Assembly (NCBI GenBank): GCA_017459315.1
Contig: JAFUDD010000103.1
Span: 1 to 12,145 of the forward strand
Source: Clostridia bacterium
Lineage (GTDB): Bacteria > Bacillota_A > Clostridia > Christensenellales > CAG-138
Length of the DNA: 12,145 bases
Reading direction: 5' to 3'
Under the pieces are notes generated by a model. The model worked only from the letters and a program-made list of their open reading frames with translations, ran no database searches and had not been told where the DNA came from. The position numbers were made by a program, and so were the translations under genes. Positions 1 through 6,631 of the stretch are shown one piece after another (the first letter of the stretch is position 1; each line of letters opens with the position of its first letter).

Positions 1-17
1 CAAGATACCTTTTTCAT
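1..17 (-). CDS. Start of the next gene (only five codons visible)
   Basis: The ATG at 15-17 on the minus strand has AGGAG (25-29) with 7 bases between, the same ideal spacing as the transporter genes here, and a predicted promoter about 60 bases upstream. The visible protein is only MKKVS followed by an incomplete TG- codon, after which the window ends. The basic start would suit a secreted or lipoprotein product, but it equally suits cytoplasmic proteins, so no function is proposed. Its own promoter and operators suggest a separately controlled unit, possibly functionally linked because it runs in the same direction. Confidence 0.65.
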
Positions 18-45
18 ACGTTCTCTCCTGTTTGTATTTTTGTAG

Positions 46-63
46 GGGTAAATTTTGGGTAAA
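46..63. repeat. Heptamer direct repeat in the leader
   Basis: GGGTAAA occurs at 46-52 and 57-63 on the plus strand (TTTACCC twice on the transcribed side), with an 11-base period, about one helical turn. The second copy forms part of the palindrome at 55-74. It may be a tandem protein-binding half-site or chance. Confidence 0.3.
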
Positions 64-74
64 CCTTTTCCCAA
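55..74. repeat. Imperfect palindrome over the predicted transcription start
   Basis: Arms TTGGGTAAAC (55-64) and CTTTTCCCAA (65-74) pair at 8 of 10 positions, with mismatches at the fourth-from-centre step and at the centre. The element straddles the predicted start site (71-73), a typical place for a repressor operator. With almost no loop it is less likely to be an RNA hairpin. The cognate regulator is unknown. Confidence 0.45.
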
Positions 75-78
75 CTGC

Positions 79-107
79 ATGATAACATAATCTTTACATA
101 GATGCAA
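79..107 (-). promoter_or_regulatory. Predicted sigma-A promoter with extended -10
   Basis: On the minus strand, TTGCAT (102-107) and TATCAT (79-84) are separated by 17 bases. TG sits one base upstream of the -10 hexamer (TGTTATCAT), an extended -10 element that can compensate for a -35 matching the consensus only in TTG. Transcription would start near 71-73, giving a leader of about 55 bases before the ATG at 15-17. It lies in the only AT-rich stretch of the window. Confidence 0.6.
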
Positions 108-126
108 GTGGTTTTCGGAAAAAATT

Positions 127-140
127 TGAAAACGTTTACT
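127..140. promoter_or_regulatory. cre-like / LacI-family operator
   Basis: The plus strand reads TGAAAACGTTTACT, which fits the Bacillota catabolite-responsive element consensus TGWAANCGNTNWCA at every fixed position but the last (T for A). Its core AAACGTTT is a perfect palindrome with the central CG typical of LacI/GalR-family operators. It lies 19 bases upstream of the -35 box of the predicted downstream promoter and 21 bases past the kinase stop. Either CcpA or a locus-specific LacI-type regulator could bind. An upstream position suits activation or roadblock effects more than direct occlusion of polymerase. Confidence 0.6.
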
Positions 141-161
141 CATGCGTCAAATCTGTGTTTT

Positions 162-1037
162 TCAGTTGCAGAAGCGCTCTTGCTCCGGTGTGCCGCCATA
201 GTGCTGCACGACCGAAGCGGCAAGGGCCGCGCCGCGCTTCATGCAGGCCGCAAACGGCTCGTCGTCGGCCAGTCCGAACAAAAAGCCCGCCGCATACGCG
301 TCGCCCGCGCCGCAGGCGTCAACGAACCGCTCGACCGGCGCGGCGGGGACAAAAACCGGCGTCCTGCCGCGCTCCGTGCCGAGGCTTCCCTCACCGCCAA
401 GCGTGACGACGGCGCCGCACCGCACTATGCCCGCAAGGTGCAAAAGCGCCGTTTCGACGTCGGCCGCGCCGGTCAGACGGAGCGCTTCGCCCTCGTTGCC
501 CTTCCAGTAGTCACATTCGCGCAGGATCGCATCGGTCTGCTTGCCCGGCGCGTCGCAAAAGGAGCAGTCCACGGACAGGATTTTGTTGTGCTTGCGGCAC
601 AGCTCCGCTATCGGATACGACAGGCAGTAGCCGAGGAACGTATGCACGATATCGGCTTTTGCAATCGCCGTTTCGAGCGCCGCGACGTTTTCGATCAGCG
701 GATCGCCCGCATCGAACGACGCAAAGGCGCGATCCTCCTTCGTGCTCAGCACGGCCGAAACCGGGGTTCTGCCGATGATCTGCCCGTGCTCGATCAGCCG
801 CACATTCGCCTTTTCAAGCGCGTCCCGCACGATGCCGCCCGCGAGGTCGGGGCCGAGCAGCGTCCAAAACGACACGTCGGCGCCGAGCCGTCCGAGCTGC
901 ACCGCCGTGTTCGCGCCGCCGCCCGCCTGCATCGAAAAATGCGTGCCGAAGATTTCTTCTCCCAAGGACGGCAGGCGGTCGAGCCCGCCGAACACCAGAT
1001 CGCAGCAGCTTCCCGCAATACAAAGGATGCGCTTCAT
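162..1037 (-). CDS. PfkB/ribokinase-family sugar kinase
   Basis: This ATP-dependent kinase probably phosphorylates a sugar, or possibly a nucleoside, released by the upstream hydrolases. The product has 291 residues. The Met at 1035-1037 is chosen over one six codons upstream (1053-1055) because GGAG (1045-1048) is 7 bases before it and it forms an ATGA overlap with the GH4 stop. PfkB features: Asp13 near the N-terminus (substrate position), GGGANTAVQLGRLG at 39-52 (first signature), NEGE at 181-184, a glycine-rich VVTLGGEGSLG at 210-220 and DACGAGDAYAAGFLFG at 240-255, where D246 is the catalytic base and the GAG stretch forms the anion hole. The family covers ribokinase, fructokinase, adenosine kinase and 2-keto-3-deoxygluconate kinase, and I cannot pick one. 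Next to a nucleoside-hydrolase homologue, ribose is an attractive but unproven substrate. It is the last gene of the unit. Confidence 0.92.
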   Translation of the reverse strand: MKRILCIAGSCCDLVFGGLDRLPSLGEEIFGTHFSMQAGGGANTAVQLGRLGADVSFWTLLGPDLAGGIVRDALEKANVRLIEHGQIIGRTPVSAVLSTKEDRAFASFDAGDPLIENVAALETAIAKADIVHTFLGYCLSYPIAELCRKHNKILSVDCSFCDAPGKQTDAILRECDYWKGNEGEALRLTGAADVETALLHLAGIVRCGAVVTLGGEGSLGTERGRTPVFVPAAPVERFVDACGAGDAYAAGFLFGLADDEPFAACMKRGAALAASVVQHYGGTPEQERFCN

Positions 1038-2449
1038 CGCCATTCTCCGATCCACGGCGCATTCAGCGCCGCATACTCGTCCACAAGCGCCTTGGCCAAG
1101 GCATAGTCCCCAACAAGCGGGTGCTGCATCAGCGCCTCGCGCGCGGCGGCCTTGGACTTGGTTTGCACGGCCTCCACGGTCAGCCGTTCATACCGCTTGA
1201 TCGTCTTCATCAGCGCGAGGTTCGTCTCGTCGATCTCCTCCGGCGCAAAGCGCATCGGCACCGCGCCGTCCTTGCCGATCCGGCAGGTAATCTCCAAAAC
1301 GTCGTCGTCCGCCATCGCGGAAATCGCGCCGCGGTTCGGGACGCTGATCGCAAGGTCGATGCCCTTATCCTCCTGCACGCTGTCGATATAGTTGAACACG
1401 ACGCCCGCATAGCCCTCGTAGATTTCCGTAACGGGTTTATTTCCGAGCAGCTGCCGGATGCCGAGTGCATCGGGATCGACCGCCGCGCCGTGCGGCACGC
1501 TGCCGCCGAGCTCGATCTGCATATAGCTGCCCTCGCGCCGGCGCATGTGCTCGCGGTAGATCGCAAGGCACGCTTCCGGCTCGGCGTCGATATCGTGCTT
1601 TTTCAGCTCTGCCATCATCGCCGTGTTGATGCGGAGGATGCTTTCGCCGCGCGTTTCGGGCGCGGACAACAGGTTATGCAGCGCGCGCTCGCGGTGGTAA
1701 AAGTAATAGAGATAGCCGTTCGGGATCGCTTTTAAGCGTCGGATCAAGTCGCGGTCGAAATACCGGAACTGGTGGAAGCCCTCGATGAAGGAATCATTTG
1801 CCAGCAGCCGCGGCAGGATATCGACGCCGCCGACCTCGACGCGGTTCGCCCACGAAAGATGGTTCAGCCCGTAAACCTTGACGACGAGATCGCTTGCGTT
1901 GACGCCGAGCGCGTTCGCCGTGTCGATCTTGATGCCGGTCGCGTTGTCACAGATGCCGATGATGTTGTCATAGCCCGCGTCATACAGCGCCTGCGTAACA
2001 AGGCCGGACGGATTCGTAAAGTTGAACACCGGGGCGGCGGGCTTGGCGTGCTCGCGGATCAGGCGCATATAGTCCAGCATGACCGGGATCGTGCGGATCG
2101 CGTACGAAAAGCCGCCCGCGCCGGTCGTTTCCTGTCCGATCACGCCGTGCGACAGCGCAATGCGCTCATCCCGCACGCGCGTTTCATCCCCGCCGGTGCG
2201 CACGGTGGTGACGACATAATCGGCGTTTCTCAGTGCTTCCACCGCGTCCGTGTGCAGCGTGACGCGCAGCTCAGCCTTTTCACGCGTGCAAAGATACTTT
2301 GCCAAGCCGCCGAAGTACCGCAGCTTGACCGGGTCGGTATCCATCACGGCGACCTCGCCGATCTCCATGCGGCGGTAGAAGCGCAGCAGCGATTCGATGA
2401 AGTAATACGTGCGGACGCTCCCGCCGCCGATCAATGTCAGCTTTTTCAT
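1034..2449 (-). CDS. GH4 family NAD/Mn-dependent glycosidase
   Basis: GH4 enzymes hydrolyse alpha- or beta-glycosides, often 6-phosphorylated, by an oxidation-elimination mechanism using NAD and a divalent metal. The start is the ATG at 2447-2449, which overlaps the preceding stop as ATGA; the longer open frame to 2860 runs inside the nucleoside hydrolase gene. The 471-residue product shows a Rossmann start (LTLIGGGSVRT at 4-14), GVIGQETTGAGGF at 102-114, FTNPSG at 144-149, the metal-ligand Cys in GICDNATG (C167) and the metal-ligand His in GLNHLSW (H197). A YLYYFYH segment at 246-252 could supply the tyrosine base. Overall the motifs resemble 6-phospho-glycosidases, but the specificity tetrapeptide reads CDNA (167-170) and not a signature I know. 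With an ABC importer and no PTS here, the substrate may be unphosphorylated or phosphorylated after entry. Its TGA overlaps the kinase start (ATGA at 1034-1037). Confidence 0.92.
   Translation of the reverse strand: MKKLTLIGGGSVRTYYFIESLLRFYRRMEIGEVAVMDTDPVKLRYFGGLAKYLCTREKAELRVTLHTDAVEALRNADYVVTTVRTGGDETRVRDERIALSHGVIGQETTGAGGFSYAIRTIPVMLDYMRLIREHAKPAAPVFNFTNPSGLVTQALYDAGYDNIIGICDNATGIKIDTANALGVNASDLVVKVYGLNHLSWANRVEVGGVDILPRLLANDSFIEGFHQFRYFDRDLIRRLKAIPNGYLYYFYHRERALHNLLSAPETRGESILRINTAMMAELKKHDIDAEPEACLAIYREHMRRREGSYMQIELGGSVPHGAAVDPDALGIRQLLGNKPVTEIYEGYAGVVFNYIDSVQEDKGIDLAISVPNRGAISAMADDDVLEITCRIGKDGAVPMRFAPEEIDETNLALMKTIKRYERLTVEAVQTKSKAAAREALMQHPLVGDYALAKALVDEYAALNAPWIGEWR
1045..1048 (-). 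promoter_or_regulatory. Ribosome binding site deciding the kinase start
   Basis: GGAG on the minus strand lies 7 bases before the ATG at 1035-1037, inside the 3' end of the GH4 gene. It favours the MKRIL start over the upstream in-frame Met. Together with the ATGA overlap it allows both reinitiation and independent loading. Confidence 0.7.
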
Positions 2450-3324
2450 ACGGTCTTCAGCACCTCGATCAAGCGCCGCTTGAACGCGGTCACGTCCACG
2501 TCGGTCGCCACCATGGCGGGATGCCCCGCGCCCCAGTCGCAGTCGATCATGAGGCCTCGCGTGAATTCGCCGCGCGTTTCGATCAGAATGTTCTTGCGTT
2601 CGAGCCTGACAAGCTCCGGCCACAGCAGCGCGGCCAGCGCCAGCGGATCGTGCAGGATCGGCAGATAACCGAAGTTCACAATGAACTGCTCCATCATCAT
2701 GCCGAGCCGCTCTGCGCCGGGACGCGGCGTGTTTTTGATCTCGTCCACCTCGGCACGCGTAAACTGACAGCGGTTGGTCACATCGAGTCCGACCATCGTG
2801 ATATCCGCGCCGCTTTCGAACACGATGCGCGCGGCCTCCGGGTCGCAGACGATGTTCCATTCCGGGTGCGCCTTATTCACCTGCCCGCCCATCATGTAGA
2901 TTTTCAGCCGCCCCGCGATATGCGGCGCTTTGGCAAGCGCGAGGCCCACGTTTGTCAGCGGCCCGATGGCGAGCAAAACGAGATCGTCGATCTCCTCCGC
3001 CTTTTGGATGATGAAGTCCGCGGCGTGGGGCAGCTTTTCCCCACGATACTCGCCGTAATCGGGCGAGCTGTTCGGGATGCGGCTTTCGTCCCACCAGCCG
3101 ATCAGCGGCTTTTCCGCGCCGGTGCACACCGGTGTATCCTCCCGTCCGTAGACGCGCAGCACTTCCTTGGTGACGCCCGCGCGCCACGTGTTCGCAAGGT
3201 AGACGTTCGTGATCCCGACGATCCGGACGGACGGCGCGTTCAGCGCAAGCGCGAGCGCCAGGGCGTCGTCCACGTCGCCGCCGATGTCGGTGTCGATCAG
3301 GATATTGTAACGCTTCTGTTCCAT
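2446..3324 (-). CDS. Inosine-uridine nucleoside hydrolase family protein
   Basis: Members of this family cleave the N-glycosidic bond of ribonucleosides, giving base and ribose, with a calcium ion held by an aspartate cluster. The 292-residue product has family length. Visible elements are D11-T-D13-IGG-D17-V-D19-D20 (metal/ribose site), GPLTN at 121-125 (Thr124, metal ligand position), EWN at 155-157 with CDPEAA after it (ribose-contact segment) and H226-D227-P228 (the paired His-Asp near the C-terminus). All key residues are thus present and the enzyme is probably active. The aspartate loop is longer than the classic DxDPGxDD form, so the substrate may not be an ordinary nucleoside. The ATG follows the TGA of the GH106-like gene after 3 bases with no clear Shine-Dalgarno sequence, suggesting translational coupling. 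Its own TGA overlaps the GH4 start (ATGA at 2446-2449). Confidence 0.9.
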   Translation of the reverse strand: MEQKRYNILIDTDIGGDVDDALALALALNAPSVRIVGITNVYLANTWRAGVTKEVLRVYGREDTPVCTGAEKPLIGWWDESRIPNSSPDYGEYRGEKLPHAADFIIQKAEEIDDLVLLAIGPLTNVGLALAKAPHIAGRLKIYMMGGQVNKAHPEWNIVCDPEAARIVFESGADITMVGLDVTNRCQFTRAEVDEIKNTPRPGAERLGMMMEQFIVNFGYLPILHDPLALAALLWPELVRLERKNILIETRGEFTRGLMIDCDWGAGHPAMVATDVDVTAFKRRLIEVLKTV

Positions 3325-3327
3325 GGC

Positions 3328-6300
3328 TCAGAACGTGACCGTATACCGGTCGAACGGCACGATCTCGGCTTTGAACAGGCCGGACGGGTTGTGCGTCGAT
3401 TCGAGCAGGTTCATCAGCGTATTGACGACGCCGAGCGTGATCTCGTTCTCGCCCTCGACCAGATACGGGGTCAGATCCGCTTCATACGGCCGCCACAGGC
3501 AGGTCTTGACCGGTTTGCCGTTGACCGAAACGAGCAGCACATCCCGGCCGATATCGGCCGAAAGGAGCAGCTTCTTTTCAAGCAGGTCCTTTGTGATATT
3601 GACCTTAGCCGTGTAGAAGCCGGTGCCGGAATAGTAGGGATAGCCCTTTTCGTTCCAGTCCCCGAGCGTAATCTTGGTCTTGGGCTGCACGATGGTTTCG
3701 ACGCCGTCCGCGGTTTCGACCGCAAAGCTGCCGATAATCTTCAAGAGGTCGGTCATGCCGTCGCTCTTTTTTGTGACGGTGAGCCGCACGGCAATCGTGT
3801 TTTCGCCCGGCACAAAGTACGGACGCATCGGCACGGTCTTGATCTCCGCGTCCAGATAGCTGCGCTCCGGCGTTTCGGTGACCGCTTTGCCGTTCACGAA
3901 CAGCGTGTAGCCGCTGCCCTTGAAGCCGTCGATCATCAGCTTCAGATCGTCCGGGATATACGCCGCATGCACCTTGGTGACATACCACAGCGTGACCGGG
4001 TAGGTCGCGTCGTCGCGCTCGACCGGGAGCTGCATTTCCCACGCGCCCATGCGCATATCGAGCCAGCTCGACATGTCCGCCTTGCCTGCCGTGATCGCCG
4101 CGATATCGTCCGCGTCGGTCGCGTAGGTCATTTTCCACGCGTCGGTGTTGAGGCTGTTCGGCTTGTCGGTCGCAAATGCAAACGGGCCGTAAAGCGGGAG
4201 GACGGGCGCGGGCGCTGCCGCGGGGATCGAAACGGTTTCGCGCTCGCTGCCGGTTTGCAGCGTGATCGCGCCGTCGGTTTCGAGCCGTGCAAAGCCGGTC
4301 GCGGTGCGGGTTGCGGGATCGAACGTCTCGACGGTCATATCCGACGCGCAAACATGCGCGGCCTCCGGTTCGTCGGCAAACGAATAGAGCGCCGAGCCGA
4401 ACGGCTCCAGATGCAGGCGCAGCCGCGTAAACCCGTCGCGCTGCTCGTACACCGTGACCTTTCGGATATCGCCGGTTTCGAGGTTCCACAGCTCCGGCGT
4501 ATGCGCGCCCTTGAAGCGCAGCTCGCAGTCCGCCGCGAAATCGACCGGGTTGATGAGAAAGAACAGGTCTTTTCCGTCCTTGACGCGATGGAGGTAAAAG
4601 ACTTCCTCGCTGTCGATCTCGATCTCCGGCGTGACGCACGCGCGAAGGAGCTGATCGAGATTTCTTAGGCCTTTTTCGGGATCGGGGTTTGCCTTGAAGC
4701 CCTCGCCCGAAGCGAACACGACCTTGCCGCCGTTGTGCCGGCGAACCGTGACCGTCTGCTCGCGGTTATCCGTTTGCAGGAACGTTTCGCGCAGCGCGAC
4801 CGGATCGACGCCGAACAGGGCTTCTATCCGCGCCGCAAAGTCCTTGGCTTCGCCCTCGATGCACCGATAGGGCAGCAGCGCGTCGCCGCCGATCTTGCCG
4901 CCCGCCGCCGCGAACGCTTCGAGCGTATCGAGCGTTTTGGCCTTGATATGCGTGCAGGGCGGGAGCAGCAGCATTTCGTACCGCTCGCCTTGGATGCAGA
5001 GCTTGCCGTTTTCGATCCGCACGCGCTCGTTCAGCACGTCCTCATCGAGATAGTCGTAGTCGATATGCAGCCGCAGCATCCGATCCGCCATGTACGCAAA
5101 TTCGCGCTCGATGCACTCGGAAATCTTCGTGCGGCGGTTCGGCATGTAGTTCGCCCAAATCGAATTCATCGGGTAGAGCACCGCCACCTTGGCGACGTGA
5201 TCGCCGCCGGACAGCGTATAGCCGAGACGCGTCATATAGTCGTTGAACAGGCCGTACTGCTCCCACCATGTAAACTGGCAGAACATTGACGGCGGCCAGT
5301 CGCGCTTGCGCTCGCCTTCGATCGTGTAATGGAAGCCGTGCGGAATGAATTGGTTCACGCCGAGGACGTATTCCCAGTCGCCGATCCACTTCATGCGCTC
5401 CATCGTGCAATCCCAGTAGGAGCCGCCCATGGATTCGCACACAAGCCGCGCGCTGCCGTTCTGGTGCGCCGCGCTCGATGCGATCTTCAGCGCGACGTGC
5501 TCGTTTTCCATCTCCCGTGTGCCGATGCGCGGATAGAGGTGATCCACGCCGGTCATGTGGAAGTGCTGCAAATGCTTGAACAGGTTGCCGTCCACGCGGG
5601 CGTGCATCCGGAGCGATTCCTCATACAGCAGATGCCCCGTGAAGATCACGTCGTTGTCCGCGCACCAGTCCTCGATCTCCTTGAAGTAGGATTTTTCATA
5701 CTGATCGGTCAGCGTGCTCCAAAAATCGTAGCGCACCTGCTCGGTGTCGCCGCCGCAGTCGAAGAACAGCTTCGGCAGGTTCTTTTTGAGGTCGTAGCCG
5801 TTGTGCTCGCGGAAGATGCGGAACATGCCGTGCGTCCACGGGATAATGAAGTTATCACGGCCCGTCTCGAAATAGTGCATGGCGGGCTCGTCGGTAAAGA
5901 AGCCCTTGACCTGCTTGCTAAAATCGCCGTCGAGGTACGCCTTGTACCGTTCATGCGTGTATTCGATGAACTTCTTGGTCGTTTCGGGGTTCAGCACGTC
6001 CGCATACCATGTGCTCTTGCGCTCGATGAAGTAGAACAGCTTCCACGGGCCCTTTGGCGCTTCCCACGTGATGACCTTGTCGAACGACAGCGACGGCATC
6101 AGATCGACGATCTCATAGTTGCCGTTTTGCATGTCCTCCAGCTTGATCGCGCAGGCATAGACCGGCTCGGACTGTTCGAGGTCGTTGTAGCGCGAATCGG
6201 TGCCCTCCATGAACGTGAAGAACTGTCCCGGCAGATCGCCGTCCACAAGCTCCAGATACACGTTCGTCATTTCGGGATGATCCTTCATCAGCGTCTGCCC

Positions 6301-6618
6301 GCAGGTGCCGCTCGGCCAGTTATACTCGTCGTATACCCAAACCTGCAAGCCCTCCTCCTGCGCCTTTTCGATTGTGAACTTCACGCGGTCGAGCCAGTCC
6401 TCGTTCATATAGCCGAGCTCCTCGCGCACGCCGAAGCGCGCATGAATGTAGAAGCCGGGGCAGCCCTTGGCCTTGTATTCCCTGATCTGATAGGCGATCT
6501 CGTCGTAGGACATTTCGCCGTTCCAGAACCAGAACGGCATGATGCCGAATTCCTTGCTCGGGGTTTTGAACTTGCCCTTGGAAAGGGGTTCGCCGGTGAC
6601 AAGAATGTTTTCTTCCAT
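3328..6618 (-). CDS. GH106 alpha-L-rhamnosidase-like glycoside hydrolase
   Basis: This large 1,096-residue enzyme without a signal peptide probably acts on imported glycosides in the cytoplasm. The N-terminal half matches what I recall of GH106-type alpha-L-rhamnosidases: PFWFWNGEM at 28-36, GFYIHARFGV at 55-64, VWVYDEYNWPSG at 93-104, FFTDEPAMHYF at 240-250, LVCESMGGSYWDC at 392-404, HGFHYTIEGERKRDWPPSMF at 427-446 and VAVLYPMNSIWANY at 478-491. Acid candidates for catalysis are E244, E395 and E434. A GATase-like segment follows near 545-585. The C-terminus holds galactose-binding-like beta-sandwich units: TLFVNGKAV at 905-913, then GRDVLLVSVNGK at 1024-1035 leading to YLVEGENEI. The ATG at 6616-6618 has AAAGGA 9 bases upstream, formed partly by the preceding TAA. 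Other rhamnosidase families (GH78) lack these motifs. Family placement is fairly confident; rhamnose specificity is inferred. Confidence 0.78.
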   Translation of the reverse strand: MEENILVTGEPLSKGKFKTPSKEFGIMPFWFWNGEMSYDEIAYQIREYKAKGCPGFYIHARFGVREELGYMNEDWLDRVKFTIEKAQEEGLQVWVYDEYNWPSGTCGQTLMKDHPEMTNVYLELVDGDLPGQFFTFMEGTDSRYNDLEQSEPVYACAIKLEDMQNGNYEIVDLMPSLSFDKVITWEAPKGPWKLFYFIERKSTWYADVLNPETTKKFIEYTHERYKAYLDGDFSKQVKGFFTDEPAMHYFETGRDNFIIPWTHGMFRIFREHNGYDLKKNLPKLFFDCGGDTEQVRYDFWSTLTDQYEKSYFKEIEDWCADNDVIFTGHLLYEESLRMHARVDGNLFKHLQHFHMTGVDHLYPRIGTREMENEHVALKIASSAAHQNGSARLVCESMGGSYWDCTMERMKWIGDWEYVLGVNQFIPHGFHYTIEGERKRDWPPSMFCQFTWWEQYGLFNDYMTRLGYTLSGGDHVAKVAVLYPMNSIWANYMPNRRTKISECIEREFAYMADRMLRLHIDYDYLDEDVLNERVRIENGKLCIQGERYEMLLLPPCTHIKAKTLDTLEAFAAAGGKIGGDALLPYRCIEGEAKDFAARIEALFGVDPVALRETFLQTDNREQTVTVRRHNGGKVVFASGEGFKANPDPEKGLRNLDQLLRACVTPEIEIDSEEVFYLHRVKDGKDLFFLINPVDFAADCELRFKGAHTPELWNLETGDIRKVTVYEQRDGFTRLRLHLEPFGSALYSFADEPEAAHVCASDMTVETFDPATRTATGFARLETDGAITLQTGSERETVSIPAAAPAPVLPLYGPFAFATDKPNSLNTDAWKMTYATDADDIAAITAGKADMSSWLDMRMGAWEMQLPVERDDATYPVTLWYVTKVHAAYIPDDLKLMIDGFKGSGYTLFVNGKAVTETPERSYLDAEIKTVPMRPYFVPGENTIAVRLTVTKKSDGMTDLLKIIGSFAVETADGVETIVQPKTKITLGDWNEKGYPYYSGTGFYTAKVNITKDLLEKKLLLSADIGRDVLLVSVNGKPVKTCLWRPYEADLTPYLVEGENEITLGVVNTLMNLLESTHNPSGLFKAEIVPFDRYTVTF

Positions 6619-6631
6619 ACGTTTGTTTCCT

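Noticed and set aside
121..150. Alternative promoter with -35 TTGACG (145-150)
   Set aside because: At 17 bases spacing the -10 position reads AAATTT, a poor match, so the extended -10 promoter at 79-107 is better.
127..160. AAACGTTTTC followed by T-rich sequence as a terminator after the kinase
   Set aside because: The palindrome is short, AT-rich and without a loop, so it would not make a stable terminator hairpin. It fits an operator better.
2450..2860. N-terminal extension of the GH4 frame to 2860
   Set aside because: The extra 137 residues are Arg-rich, overlap the nucleoside hydrolase gene in another frame, and precede a standard GH4 Rossmann start at MKKLTLIGGG.
2434..4668. A 744-codon open frame on the plus strand
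   Set aside because: It lies antisense to three well-supported genes, its protein is rich in Arg, His and Asp with no recognisable domain, and it mirrors GC-rich codons of the opposite strand. It also spans gene boundaries.
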